A stretch of 64,000 nucleotides of DNA from an uncultured Ruminococcus sp. (GCA_910584195.1 CAJTYV010000011.1:4255-68254); one strand, 5' to 3'. Positions 8,577-16,578 are shown, numbered from the stretch's first letter. The notes: a model not told the origin generated them from the sequence alone. Numbers and translations: made by a program.

Positions 8577-8724
8577 AGACCTGTTTAGTAACCTGAAAGA
8601 CACGGTCTTTTGCAGTCTTTTTCCGTATTGCTTTGAATATATACAGTATTACTGCGAAAATCCAACTTTGCAGTACGAAAAAATCCTGCAAAATCATGTA
8701 TCTCACAGATTACTAAAGAGGTCT
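8577..8724. mobile_element. MITE-like element with 19-bp terminal inverted repeats
   Basis: Ends are AGACCTGTTTAGTAACCTG (8577-8595) and, inverted, AGACCTCTTTAGTAATCTG (8706-8724), two differences in 19. The 148-bp interior holds a nested palindrome (TACTGC/GCAGTA near 8650-8674) and no reading frame I would trust. It lies between hup and rqcP. No transposase gene is nearby. Confidence 0.6.
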
Positions 8725-8757
8725 AATTATTCATGAGTTAATTGCTGGAGCAATAAT

Positions 8758-8789
8758 GTAAAAAATGGGACAGGTCATACCTGCCCCAT
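8758..8789 (-). terminator. Terminator after hup
   Basis: On the minus strand the stem ATGGGGCAGGT/ACCTGTCCCAT has a three-base loop and is followed by six T's. It ends the mazG-hup transcript, so rqcP needs its own promoter or read-through. Confidence 0.85.
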
Positions 8790-8797
8790 AATTTTAA

Positions 8798-9073
8798 TTA
8801 CTTATTTACAGCCTCTTTAAGAGTTTTTCCGGGCTTGAAAGCGGGAGCCTTGCTGGGTGGGCAAACCATTTTTTCCTTGGTTCTGGGATTGATGCATGTT
8901 TTTTCTCCTCTTTCGCGGATTTCAAACGTACCGAAGCCAGTTACGGCAACCTTTTCACCATTGACCAGAGCTTCGGAGATAACAGCTATTGTAGCGTCAA
9001 GGGCAGATGCCGCGTCTTTCTTTGTGCAGTTGGCTTTATCCGCAATTCGAGCGATAAGTTCAGTTTTAGTCAT
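8798..9073 (-). CDS. hup: HU family DNA-binding protein
   Basis: 91 residues, the standard HU length. It binds and bends DNA as a dimer and organises the nucleoid. Signatures are MTKTELIARIA, the GFGTFEIRERGEKTCINPRT beta-arm motif and FKPGKTLKEAVN at the C-terminus. The start overlaps the end of mazG by eight bases, so the pair is translationally coupled, with GGAGG lying inside mazG. Confidence 0.96.
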   Translation of the reverse strand: MTKTELIARIADKANCTKKDAASALDATIAVISEALVNGEKVAVTGFGTFEIRERGEKTCINPRTKEKMVCPPSKAPAFKPGKTLKEAVNK

Positions 9074-9884
9074 TTTTTATTTCCTCCATAATTATATTCT
9101 TAGCCTTATCCCAGTAAATATCAAGCTGTTCAATAGGGAGATCTTTCATATCGAGAGAGTCTTTTTTCACCAGTTCTTCCGTGACGGAAAAACGTTTGAT
9201 GAATTTATCTGTAGAAGCCTTGAGAGCCTGTTCTGCATCGATTCCGAGGTGACGCGCAGCATTTACGCAGGAGAACAGGAGATCGCCAAGTTCCTCCGTA
9301 ATATCTGTACTGCTGCCGGAAGCAACAGCTATGTCAAACTCCTCTTTTTCAGCGTTTATGCAGGCTATAGCATCGCTGGCACAACGAAAGTCCATACCGG
9401 CGCGCATTGCGCGTTTGCCTACTTTTTGCGCTCTCATAAGAGCAGGAAGCGTTCCCGCAACACTTGTAAGGGTATCAGTATAGGTTTCTTGTCCCTTTGT
9501 TTTCATTTTAATGGAATCCCAGTTTTTAAGCACCTCATCCGAAGTATCTGCCTTAACTTCTCCAAAAACGTGAGGATGACGAATAATGAGCTTTTTGCAT
9601 ACCTCATCGCACACTTCGTCGAAAGTAAAGCGGTTCTGTTCTTCCTCGATACGGCTGTGGAAAACAACCTGTAAAAGAACGTCCCCAAGCTCCTCTCGGA
9701 GAAGGTCGGTATCTTTCAGGTCGATAGCTTCAAGAACCTCGCAGGTTTCTTCTAAAAAGTCGCTTCTGATAGACTCGTGGGTCTGTTCTTTGTCCCACGG
9801 GCATCCTCCCTCGGAACGAAGAAGCCGAACGATGTCGCGCAGATCTTCGATGGAATAGTTATCCTTCTGCCGATATTCAACCAT
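9066..9884 (-). CDS. mazG: Nucleoside triphosphate pyrophosphohydrolase MazG
   Basis: 272 residues, full tandem-domain MazG, which hydrolyses (d)NTPs to monophosphate and pyrophosphate as a house-cleaning activity. Both metal-binding halves show EELGD motifs (REELGDVLLQVVFHSRIEE and TEELGDLLFSCVNAAR), and the N-terminus has the typical GGCPWDKEQTHESI. The start is preceded by AGGAAGTG. Overlap with hup places both in one transcript. Confidence 0.95.
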   Translation of the reverse strand: MVEYRQKDNYSIEDLRDIVRLLRSEGGCPWDKEQTHESIRSDFLEETCEVLEAIDLKDTDLLREELGDVLLQVVFHSRIEEEQNRFTFDEVCDEVCKKLIIRHPHVFGEVKADTSDEVLKNWDSIKMKTKGQETYTDTLTSVAGTLPALMRAQKVGKRAMRAGMDFRCASDAIACINAEKEEFDIAVASGSSTDITEELGDLLFSCVNAARHLGIDAEQALKASTDKFIKRFSVTEELVKKDSLDMKDLPIEQLDIYWDKAKNIIMEEIKND

Positions 9885-9902
9885 AGAAAAAGCACTTCCT
9901 TA

Positions 9903-9931
9903 ATAATACAATATATTGCCGAAAAAAGCAA
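9903..9931 (-). promoter_or_regulatory. Promoter of mazG-hup
   Basis: On the minus strand TTGCTT (9926-9931), a 17-bp spacer and TATTAT (9903-9908), close to the mazG start. Two -35 positions deviate from consensus. Confidence 0.5.
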
Positions 9932-10018
9932 GTTGTTTTTGAAATTTCGTATTAAATGTGTAATAAGCATAGTTATTGTGTTAGTATTTGTTTATATTAA
10001 CGAGAAACGCACCCTAAT

Positions 10019-10097
10019 ATAACCTCAGACGATGTATCTCGTCTCTTAGGAGGCGAACGTTTTTAGATTCAGCCGGAGGTACGACCTCCGACTGAAT
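10019..10097 (-). repeat. 79-bp structured intergenic repeat, copy A
   Basis: 65 of 79 positions match copy B at 28467-28545 by hand alignment. Read on the minus strand it holds a strong hairpin (CAGTCGGAGGT, loop CGT, ACCTCCGGCTG), a conserved GTTCGCC-CCTAAGAGACG stretch and a second stem (AGACGA/TCGTCT). It lies between trpS and mazG. It could be a mobile palindromic repeat or a small structured RNA. Confidence 0.7.
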
Positions 10098-10119
10098 TCG
10101 GCTGATAGCTGAAAACAGC

Positions 10120-11115
10120 TCAGCGGTCAACAAATCCTACTTTTCTGTATACTTTGTTCAGTGTTCTCTGAGAATAGCGCAGAGCCTTTTCTGCGCCTGC
10201 CGTGTAGCATTCCCTGAGGTATGCCTTGTCCTGTATAAGACGGGCAAATTCTGTACGCACAGTCTCTAAATGATCCGCAACGGCTTCGCCCACGGCAATC
10301 TTGAAATCGCCGTACCCCTTGCCTGCAAACTCTGATTCGATCGCTTTAAAGTCTTTGCCGGTGACGCTGGAGTAAATAGTCATAAGGTTATTTATACCGT
10401 CTTTGCCTTCGCGGTATACAACTTCTGCTTCACTGTCTGTTACAGCTCTTTTAAATTTGCGGATAATAGTATCCTTGTCATCAAGAATGAGAATAACAGC
10501 ATTCGGGTTATCGTCCGATTTTGACATTTTTTTGGAAGGTTCCTGAAGCGACATTACCTTTGCGCCTACTTCTGCGATATAAGGTTCCGGGACGGTAAAG
10601 AAATCACCGTAACGCTGATTGAAACGCTGGGCGATATTTCTCGCAAGCTCCAGATGCTGCTTCTGATCGACCCCTACGGGAACAAGATCCGCATTATATG
10701 CTAAAATATCAGCCGCCATAAGCGAAGGATATGTGAAAAGACCGGCATTTATATCATCCGGGTGCTTTTTGCTTTTATCTTTGAACTGAGTCATACGGCT
10801 CAGCTCGCCGAACTGAGTATTGCAGCAGAGTATCCAGTTAAGCTCTGCATGAGTCTTGACATGACTCTGAATAAAAAGTATGGATTTTTCTACGTCAATG
10901 CCGCATGCCATAAGCAGAGCGTAGGAATTGAGGGTATTCTGCCTCAGCTTTGCAGGTTCCTGACGGACTGTTATAGCATGCATGTCCACAACGCAGTAAA
11001 TGCAGTTATACTCGTCCTGCAAAGGACCCCAGTTGCGGACAGCACCGATATAATTGCCGAGAGTAAACGTACCGGTCGGCTGTATTCCGCTAAAAATAAG
11101 CTTTTTATCTTCCAT
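10120..11115 (-). CDS. trpS: Tryptophanyl-tRNA synthetase
   Basis: 331 residues, a class I aminoacyl-tRNA synthetase that charges tRNA-Trp. The HIGH-type motif appears as TLGNYIG near residue 20 after GIQPTG, and the signature loop KMSKSDD is intact. VGVDQKQHLELARNIA is the usual Trp-enzyme stretch. It starts 14 bases after the stop of the upstream unknown gene, with GGAG in the gap, so the two probably form one operon. I found no T-box leader ahead of the pair. Confidence 0.96.
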   Translation of the reverse strand: MEDKKLIFSGIQPTGTFTLGNYIGAVRNWGPLQDEYNCIYCVVDMHAITVRQEPAKLRQNTLNSYALLMACGIDVEKSILFIQSHVKTHAELNWILCCNTQFGELSRMTQFKDKSKKHPDDINAGLFTYPSLMAADILAYNADLVPVGVDQKQHLELARNIAQRFNQRYGDFFTVPEPYIAEVGAKVMSLQEPSKKMSKSDDNPNAVILILDDKDTIIRKFKRAVTDSEAEVVYREGKDGINNLMTIYSSVTGKDFKAIESEFAGKGYGDFKIAVGEAVADHLETVRTEFARLIQDKAYLRECYTAGAEKALRYSQRTLNKVYRKVGFVDR

Positions 11116-11129
11116 TGGCTCAATGCTCC

Positions 11130-11642
11130 TTACTGATTGCCTTTTCTTCTTTCCGCCTCGTCCTTAAGCTGGCAGTTTCTGAGTTCTGCGAGAACCTTTT
11201 GATAAAGGATATAGATAGTACGCTTCTCGGGTTCGTCCTCGGGTATGATTCCGGGAGAGAAAACAGACTTGTAAACTCCGCCCTTTGTGAGGAGGAAAAC
11301 GCTGTGAGCTCTGCCTCTGGGAAGATCGAATTGTGTAGTTTTTTCACATTTGGGAAGCAGATGATTTGAGCTTGCTACGAGGTTATGAGCCGCCTGAACG
11401 AGGTTTCTGTATCTCTGTGAAGCTCCCGTGTATTCGTTTCCGTTATTGAAATAGAGGTTAGCCGCGCCGTTGATAAAGCAGACCATGGAGGTAAGTACGT
11501 TACCCGGCATTGGAATATCGATAACAACGCCGTAAACATCGTTCCTTTTGAAATTCCCTTTGAAAAAGTCGATCGGGAAATTGAGCGCCTGATTTCTTGT
11601 CATCAGGTATTTTTGAGTAACAGGGTATCTATCGTTAGCCAT
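11130..11642 (-). CDS. Conserved protein of unknown function upstream of trpS
   Basis: 170 residues, soluble, with no signal peptide or membrane helix. It begins MANDRYPVTQKYLMTRNQALNFP and has a basic, Arg/Glu-rich C-terminus (DEAERRKGNQ). I do not recognise a domain. The even composition, a good AAAGGAATAATT leader and tight spacing to trpS support a real gene. Nothing in it points to tRNA function beyond its position. Confidence 0.7.
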   Translation of the reverse strand: MANDRYPVTQKYLMTRNQALNFPIDFFKGNFKRNDVYGVVIDIPMPGNVLTSMVCFINGAANLYFNNGNEYTGASQRYRNLVQAAHNLVASSNHLLPKCEKTTQFDLPRGRAHSVFLLTKGGVYKSVFSPGIIPEDEPEKRTIYILYQKVLAELRNCQLKDEAERRKGNQ

Positions 11643-11669
11643 GATAATTATTCCTTTCGGTTTTATATT

Positions 11670-11718
11670 AAGTAACCTCTAAAATCTCTTTTGGCAAAAA
11701 TTTTTTAGAGATTACTTT
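11670..11718. repeat. Palindromic element between two minus-strand genes
   Basis: Arms AGTAACCTCTAAAA (from 11671) and TTTTAGAGATTACT (to 11716) form a 14-bp stem with one G-U pair and an AT-rich loop. The arms resemble the TAGTAACCT word in the ends of the element at 8577-8724, so the two may belong together. It could also act as a weak terminator for the aminotransferase gene. Confidence 0.5.
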
Positions 11719-11755
11719 ATTTTGTTACTATCAGTAACGTAACAGGATAAATCGG

Positions 11756-12949
11756 TCAGCCGAGAATATCCTTGGTCATTTTTGCAAGTATCTCCATACC
11801 CTTTTCAATTTGGTCGTTTGTGGGGGTGGAGTAGTTGAGGCGGAACGAATGGCTGACTTCGTTTTCGTTTATGCTGAACGAGTTGCCGGGAACGACAGCC
11901 ACTTTGTATTCCTGCACTGCCTTTTTGCAGAAAGCGTTCATATCGCAGTCCTCCGGCAGTGTACACCATACGAAAAGACCGCCCTCGGGCTTGACGTACG
12001 TTATTTTTTCAGAGAACTCATTGTCGATATATCCGCACATCAGCTCGCTTTTTCTGCGGTAAATATCACGAAGCTTATTGAAATGCGCCTCGCGGTCAAC
12101 AGTTGTCATAAAGCGGTGCGAGACTACCTGTGCCCATATGTTGGAGTGAACGTCCGAGACCTGCTTGCATACGACTATCTTCTGGATTATCGGTGCTGGA
12201 GCGGAAACGAATCCCGTTCTGAAGCCTGACGAAATAAGCTTTGAAAAGGTTGAGGAATATATTACGCGTCCGTCCGTATCAAAGCTTTTGATCGAGGGGA
12301 CGTTTTCTCCTGCAAACCGAAGTTCGCCGTATGGGTCGTCCTCTAAAATAATAAAATCGTAGCGGCAGGCAAGCTCATAGACGGCTTTGCGCTTTGCAAT
12401 AGACATGGTACGTCCCGTAGGATTCTGAAAATTTGGAATAAGATAGAGGATTTTAACATTTGGCTGAGTTTTCAGTTCGTGTTCGAGTTTTTCAAGGTTG
12501 ATGCCGTCTTCATCCATTTCAACGCCCACAAGATTTACGTTGTATGAGCGGAATGCGTTAAGAGAACCGATAAAGCTCGGAGATTCGCATAGAAGCGTAT
12601 CGCCCTCGTTAAGCAGGACTTTGCAGGAAAGCTCGTTTGCCTGCTGACCGCCCGAAGTTACTATCAAATCGTCAAATTCCTTGTGGAAACAATTTTTTTC
12701 TGCAAGCCAGTCTTTCAGAAACTCACGAAGCGGAGTATAGCCTTCAGTGATATTGTACTGTAGGGCGAGAATAGGATCGTCTCTCAGAAGCTCGGCGGAT
12801 ATTTCGGCAATACGTTCTGTGGGAAACGCTTCGGGCGCAGGATTTCCTGCTGCAAAAGAGATAACGCCCGGAACGGAAGTGAATTTCAGTATCTCTCTGA
12901 TAGCCGAGGCTTTCAGACCGCTTACCTTATCGGAAAATTTATATTCCAT
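11756..12949 (-). CDS. PLP-dependent aminotransferase, 2-aminoadipate/MocR-catalytic type
   Basis: 397 residues, fold type I class I/II aminotransferase. It opens FSDKVSGLKASAIREILKF...GVISFAAGNPAPEAFP, typical of the 2-aminoadipate/aromatic (ARO8, LysN) group. The cofactor lysine lies in SSTFSKLISSGFRTG, and the substrate-carboxylate arginine in the SHSFRLNYS stretch near the C-terminus. No N-terminal DNA-binding domain is present, so it is an enzyme rather than a MocR regulator. It has its own GAAAGGA site. The true substrate cannot be read from sequence. Confidence 0.88.
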   Translation of the reverse strand: MEYKFSDKVSGLKASAIREILKFTSVPGVISFAAGNPAPEAFPTERIAEISAELLRDDPILALQYNITEGYTPLREFLKDWLAEKNCFHKEFDDLIVTSGGQQANELSCKVLLNEGDTLLCESPSFIGSLNAFRSYNVNLVGVEMDEDGINLEKLEHELKTQPNVKILYLIPNFQNPTGRTMSIAKRKAVYELACRYDFIILEDDPYGELRFAGENVPSIKSFDTDGRVIYSSTFSKLISSGFRTGFVSAPAPIIQKIVVCKQVSDVHSNIWAQVVSHRFMTTVDREAHFNKLRDIYRRKSELMCGYIDNEFSEKITYVKPEGGLFVWCTLPEDCDMNAFCKKAVQEYKVAVVPGNSFSINENEVSHSFRLNYSTPTNDQIEKGMEILAKMTKDILG

Positions 12950-13331
12950 GAAATATCGTCCTTTCTATAAGATATATTAATTAAAGCAAACTGTGAATAA
13001 GTGATGTATGATTAGCCTTAATTCAATAAGCATTTTATGCTAATTTATATTATAGCATATAATAAACAAAATTGCAATAGTCGCGGAAAGAAATTTGAGC
13101 TTTTGGACAGACTTAAGCGGTGACTTTGTTTCGCATTTTTATATTATCTAATGCAAAGATCCTAAAGAATGCTGAACAGAAAATTTGGTATAACGTAATA
13201 ATTTTTAGCAATAATGGCTAAAAAAGTGATGCAATTTATGTATAATGTGTCAATTGATTTTTTTGCTGTTTATTTGTATAATAATTACATGGAATTATCG
13301 TTCCAAAATTTTAGGAAAGGGGATTTTGGCA
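12950..13331. other. Intergenic region upstream of the peptide-exporter genes
   Basis: About 380 bases of AT-rich DNA between divergent genes. A minus-strand TTCACA-17-TATCTT close to the aminotransferase may be its promoter. A palindrome (ATGCTA/TAGCAT, about 13036-13057) lies in the middle. An inverted repeat TTTTTAGC/GCTAAAAA (13202-13224, spacer AATAATG) lies ahead of the peptide promoter and could be an operator. No gene is convincing. Confidence 0.5.
13254..13282 (+). promoter_or_regulatory. Promoter of the double-glycine peptide gene
   Basis: TTGATT (13254-13259), a 17-bp spacer and TATAAT (13277-13282), 50 bases before the peptide start. A second TATAAT lies at 13241-13246. Confidence 0.7.
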
Positions 13332-13499
13332 ATGAAGAAAATGACAAAGTCCGAGCAGCTTAAAGCCAACGGCGGATGGGGTGCATTTTGCCCAAAATGC
13401 GGCTGGCATAAAACTACTGCATGGTGGAACAAAGGTGGTTTAAAAACTTTGGTTAGGGCTCACAATCTTGTTAACGGTCATAATGCTTATATTTGTTGA
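13332..13499 (+). CDS. Double-glycine leader peptide with a zinc-finger-like core (candidate bacteriocin or signal peptide)
   Basis: A 55-residue precursor. A 15-residue leader (MKKMTKSEQLKANGG) ends in the Gly-Gly pair cut by C39 peptidases. The 40-residue core starts WGAFCPKCGWHK and ends NGHNAYIC. It is cationic and Trp-rich, and has a CxxC pair followed by two histidines five residues apart (H-NLVNG-H), a Cys2-His2-like spacing, plus a terminal Cys. ATG at 13332 is favoured by AGGAAAGGGG upstream; the longer in-frame start at 13245 would lie over the promoter. The exporter gene follows after an attenuating hairpin. No modification enzyme is nearby. I do not recognise the core as a known bacteriocin family. 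Confidence 0.8.
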   Translation: MKKMTKSEQLKANGGWGAFCPKCGWHKTTAWWNKGGLKTLVRAHNLVNGHNAYIC

Positions 13500-13507
13500 T
13501 CGAACAG

Positions 13508-13546
13508 AAAATCCATATCTCTGTTATGGGGATATGGATTTTTTAT
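13508..13546 (+). terminator. Terminator/attenuator between peptide and exporter genes
   Basis: Stem AAATCCATATC/GATATGGATTT followed by TTTTT. Partial read-through would give many peptide transcripts per exporter transcript, a common arrangement in bacteriocin operons. Confidence 0.8.
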
Positions 13547-13577
13547 TGACAGCACAAAATTTTATTAGGAGTAAAAA

Positions 13578-15857
13578 ATGAAATATCCACATATACAGCA
13601 GCATGATGAAAAAGACTGCGGCGCTGCGTGTCTTTCGATGATAAGTGAATTTTTCGGCTTAAAGCTTCCTATTGCGAAGTTCCGTGAATTGATAAAAGTA
13701 GACAATCATGGTGCGAATATCTACGGTATTGTAACAGGAGCAGAGGAAATAGGACTGAAAGCAGAAGCTTTGGAAGGTTCTTATAAAGAACTGATCGAAG
13801 GCATATCAGACGGAGAGATAAGTTTTCCGTTTATCGCAAGAATAATAAACGAAGAAATGTTCGAACATTTCATTGTAGTTTATTCAATAAAAAACGGAAC
13901 GGTAAAAATCGGCGACCCTGCCAAAACGGGAATAACCAAGATGTCTGAGGAACAATTTGAAAAACAGTGGCAGAAACAGATCGTGACAATAGCTCCCGGA
14001 AAAGATTTCAGTAAAGGAAATCATCAGAAAGGTTCATTCCGGAAATTTTTCAGATACATAACAACGCAGAAAAAAATGCTTGTTTTCGTATTTATAATGT
14101 CAATATTGGTATCTGTTATAAACTTGGCAGGAGCTGCGGTGTTCGATTGTGCCATAGGAGCTGCGGTCACGTCAGCAGAAGGCGAAATAGAATGCGATGA
14201 TGAAAACTGCGCTGAAGATCACGACCACACCGGCGAAACAGCCGAAGAAGAAAGCGGAACTGTGATGAAAATGATTGGCAGTGTAAGCGATAAACTTGAA
14301 GTGATTTTCCGAAATATAAATACTGTATGCATATCTGTTATTTTGCTTTATATATTCAGAGCTTTGCTTCAGGTTTTAAGAGGTTATCTTCTTGCGCTGA
14401 CAGCAAAAAAAGTCGACGTTCCTTTAACTCTTGAATATTACGATCATCTTTTGGATCTTCCAGCGGAATTTTACGGAACAAGAAAAACAGGCGAATTTAT
14501 GTCCCGATTCTCCGACACAGAAAAAATAAGAAACGCTATATCAACAGCAACTCTTACGATAATGCTTGATACAATAATGGCAATTGCCTGCGGCGCTTTG
14601 CTTTGTTATATAAACAAAACTCTGTTTATAATTACATTGTGCATTATGGTGTTTTACGCTGTAATAATGTTTACATTCAAAAAACCTATAAAAAAGGTCA
14701 ACCATGAAATAATGGAAAATGATGCGCAAGTCACATCTTATCTTAAAGAATCTATAGACGGCATAGAAACTGTAAAGGCTTATCAGTACGAAATCAATGC
14801 AAAGGAAAAAACGTCAAAGCTGTATAACAATTTAGCAAATACAGCGGTCAAGGGGTCTATAATATATAACATTCAGGAAACTCTTGTTAGCATGGTTGCA
14901 TCAACCGGAATAGTTATACTTATATGGTTTGGTACATATCTCTGTATAAAAAACGTTATAACCCTCAACGATTTATTTACGTTCTATTATCTTATCGGGT
15001 TCTTCCTTGATCCTGTACAGAATCTTATAAATCTTCAGCCGGAACTGCAAACAGCTATTGTTGCCGCGGAACGTCTTAACGATATTCTTGATGCCGAAAC
15101 TGAAAACTCCGATGAAAAAACAGACGCAGCGAGCCTTTACGGAAATATCGAGATAAAAGGTGTAAATTTTCGCTACGGAAACAGAGATCTTGTATTAAAA
15201 GATGTGAATATGAATATTCCAAAAGGGAAAAAGATAGCGATAGTCGGAGAAAGCGGATGCGGAAAAACAACCCTTGCCAAACTGCTTTTGTCATTCCATT
15301 TTCCTGAAAGCGGAAGTATTGTCGTTGACGGATGCAATATCTCACAATATTCATCTAAATCCATAAGAAGTCATATTGCATATATTTCACAGAATGTATT
15401 TCTGTTTTCGGATACAATATATAATAATCTAAAAATGGACAGAACGGACATCTCAAATGAGGAAGTACAGAAAGTATGCAAGCTTTGCCTTGTAGACGAT
15501 TTTGTACAAGAACTTCCAATGATGTATGAAACTGTACTTGAAGAAAATGGAAATAATCTCTCAGGCGGTCAGAAGCAAAGACTTGCTATTGCAAGAGCGT
15601 TGCTTAGAAATCCTGATATATTGATTATGGATGAGGCAACCAGCAATCTCGATTCTGTTACAGAAAATAGTATAAAGACAATTATTGAAAATTTCTCCGA
15701 TAAAATGACATGTATCATAATAGCACATAGGCTGAATACAATCAGGAATTGTGATTATATCTACGTTATGGATAAAGGTCAAATCATCGAGGAAGGAACA
15801 CACGAATCACTATTGGAATCGGAAGGATTATACAGTAAATTTGTAAACCAGCAATAA
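13578..15857 (+). CDS. Peptidase-containing ABC transporter (C39 PCAT exporter)
   Basis: 759 residues. Residues 1-140 are a C39 cysteine peptidase: Cys14 in KDCGAACL, His97 in EHFIVVY and Asp113 in IGDPAKTG form the catalytic set. A six-helix ABC transmembrane domain follows, then an ATPase with Walker A VGESGCGKTT (about 555), signature LSGGQKQR (about 661) and Walker B LIMDEATSNLD. Such exporters cut double-glycine leaders and secrete the core, and the peptide gene just upstream is the obvious substrate. Unusual is an acidic insert at about 199-227, just after the first membrane helix, containing Cys206, Cys211, His215 and His217 among many Asp/Glu residues; it should face outward. AGGAG precedes the ATG. 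Confidence 0.95.
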   Translation: MKYPHIQQHDEKDCGAACLSMISEFFGLKLPIAKFRELIKVDNHGANIYGIVTGAEEIGLKAEALEGSYKELIEGISDGEISFPFIARIINEEMFEHFIVVYSIKNGTVKIGDPAKTGITKMSEEQFEKQWQKQIVTIAPGKDFSKGNHQKGSFRKFFRYITTQKKMLVFVFIMSILVSVINLAGAAVFDCAIGAAVTSAEGEIECDDENCAEDHDHTGETAEEESGTVMKMIGSVSDKLEVIFRNINTVCISVILLYIFRALLQVLRGYLLALTAKKVDVPLTLEYYDHLLDLPAEFYGTRKTGEFMSRFSDTEKIRNAISTATLTIMLDTIMAIACGALLCYINKTLFIITLCIMVFYAVIMFTFKKPIKKVNHEIMENDAQVTSYLKESIDGIETVKAYQYEINAKEKTSKLYNNLANTAVKGSIIYNIQETLVSMVASTGIVILIWFGTYLCIKNVITLNDLFTFYYLIGFFLDPVQNLINLQPELQTAIVAAERLNDILDAETENSDEKTDAASLYGNIEIKGVNFRYGNRDLVLKDVNMNIPKGKKIAIVGESGCGKTTLAKLLLSFHFPESGSIVVDGCNISQYSSKSIRSHIAYISQNVFLFSDTIYNNLKMDRTDISNEEVQKVCKLCLVDDFVQELPMMYETVLEENGNNLSGGQKQRLAIARALLRNPDILIMDEATSNLDSVTENSIKTIIENFSDKMTCIIIAHRLNTIRNCDYIYVMDKGQIIEEGTHESLLESEGLYSKFVNQQ

Positions 15858-15867
15858 AAACAAAACG

Positions 15868-15935
15868 TCAAAAAAGGTATTGCCGCACATACATGCAGCA
15901 GTACCTTTTATTTTTTGGAATTTTATTCTCATTTA
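15868..15935 (+). repeat. Repeat/terminator copy 1 (direct repeat with 18193-18260)
   Basis: The first 42 bases (15868-15909) are identical to 18193-18234, and similarity continues to an ATTCTCATTT end. The unit forms a stem AAAAGGTATTGC/GCAGTACCTTTT with T's after it, so it also works as terminator of the exporter gene. Confidence 0.85.
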
Positions 15936-16059
15936 AGGGGATTTTCTACATCAATCCCACTTTAAATAAAGAAGAGTTCGCTGATAAAAATTTTTATGCA
16001 ATCTGCCGCACAAGCTCTGTGCTGTGTTGTCTATACAGTAATATATTACGTATATTTGC

Positions 16060-16428
16060 TCATGATGATTTGGTTTCTCTTTTTATATAACTTTCGTTTT
16101 TTTGTTTTTCGATGAGCTGCTCCAAAAATTGTTCCAGACGCCCCTTATTACGTTCGCTGAGGGAATCGAACTTTTCCGCAATATCGAGCTGTTCTTTACT
16201 GAGACGCATACTTCCCCTGCCATGCTTGACATTGGTTCTGCCTGCAATGTAGTCAAGACTGACATCGTAAAAATCAGCGAGCGTGACGGCAAAGTCAAGG
16301 GGAACGGTATGCTTGCCCTGCTCATAGTTTGTATATGTTGTCTTGTGCATATATAATTTTTTGCATAAAGCCTCTTGAGTGAGATCGCTGTCCTCTCTTA
16401 AATCTCGAATTCTTTGATAATATTGCAT
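16060..16428 (-). CDS. XRE-family transcriptional regulator
   Basis: 122 residues. An N-terminal helix-turn-helix of the Cro/CI type (residues about 5-60: IRDLREDSDLTQEALCKKL...TYTNYEQGKHTVP, LADFYDVSLDYIAGRT) is followed by a charged helical tail (LSERNKGRLEQFLEQLIEKQ) likely for dimerisation. It is divergent from the LRR-dockerin gene. Three TTGTATTT boxes lie in the shared 150-bp promoter region, so it probably controls itself and that gene. An extended -10 (TGGTATAAT on the minus strand, 16465-16473) may be its promoter. Confidence 0.85.
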   Translation of the reverse strand: MQYYQRIRDLREDSDLTQEALCKKLYMHKTTYTNYEQGKHTVPLDFAVTLADFYDVSLDYIAGRTNVKHGRGSMRLSKEQLDIAEKFDSLSERNKGRLEQFLEQLIEKQKNESYIKRETKSS

Positions 16429-16448
16429 AACAATTTACGCTCCGTTTC

Positions 16449-16552
16449 GTTGTATTTTAACAAGATTATACCACAAAGAATGTTTTCATATTGACAAAAT
16501 ACAATAATCGTGGTACAATGTAAATATAATACATCGTTTGTTGTATTTAACT
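16449..16552. promoter_or_regulatory. Divergent promoter region with TTGTATTT boxes
   Basis: The plus-strand promoter is TTGACA (16491-16496), 17 bp, TACAAT (16514-16519). The octamer TTGTATTT occurs at about 16450 and 16541 on the plus strand and inverted (AAATACAA) at about 16497, inside the spacer. Two copies share the longer context CGTTT-GTTGTATTT. They are candidate operators for the XRE protein. Confidence 0.6.
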
Positions 16553-16578
16553 TTATTATTTATAAAGGGGTAGATCAT

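Noticed and set aside
11643..11755. T-box leader for trpS
   Set aside because: No T-box sequence or specifier stem is visible; the palindrome there looks like a repeat element.
13213..13400. Alternative reading frame starting MAKKVMQF before the peptide gene
   Set aside because: It crosses the promoter, has no ribosome binding site and lies out of frame with the clear double-glycine peptide.
15893..16090. 65-residue reading frame behind the exporter, as a possible immunity gene
   Set aside because: It begins inside the terminator hairpin, has no ribosome binding site and runs into the XRE gene; the same repeat occurs elsewhere without it.
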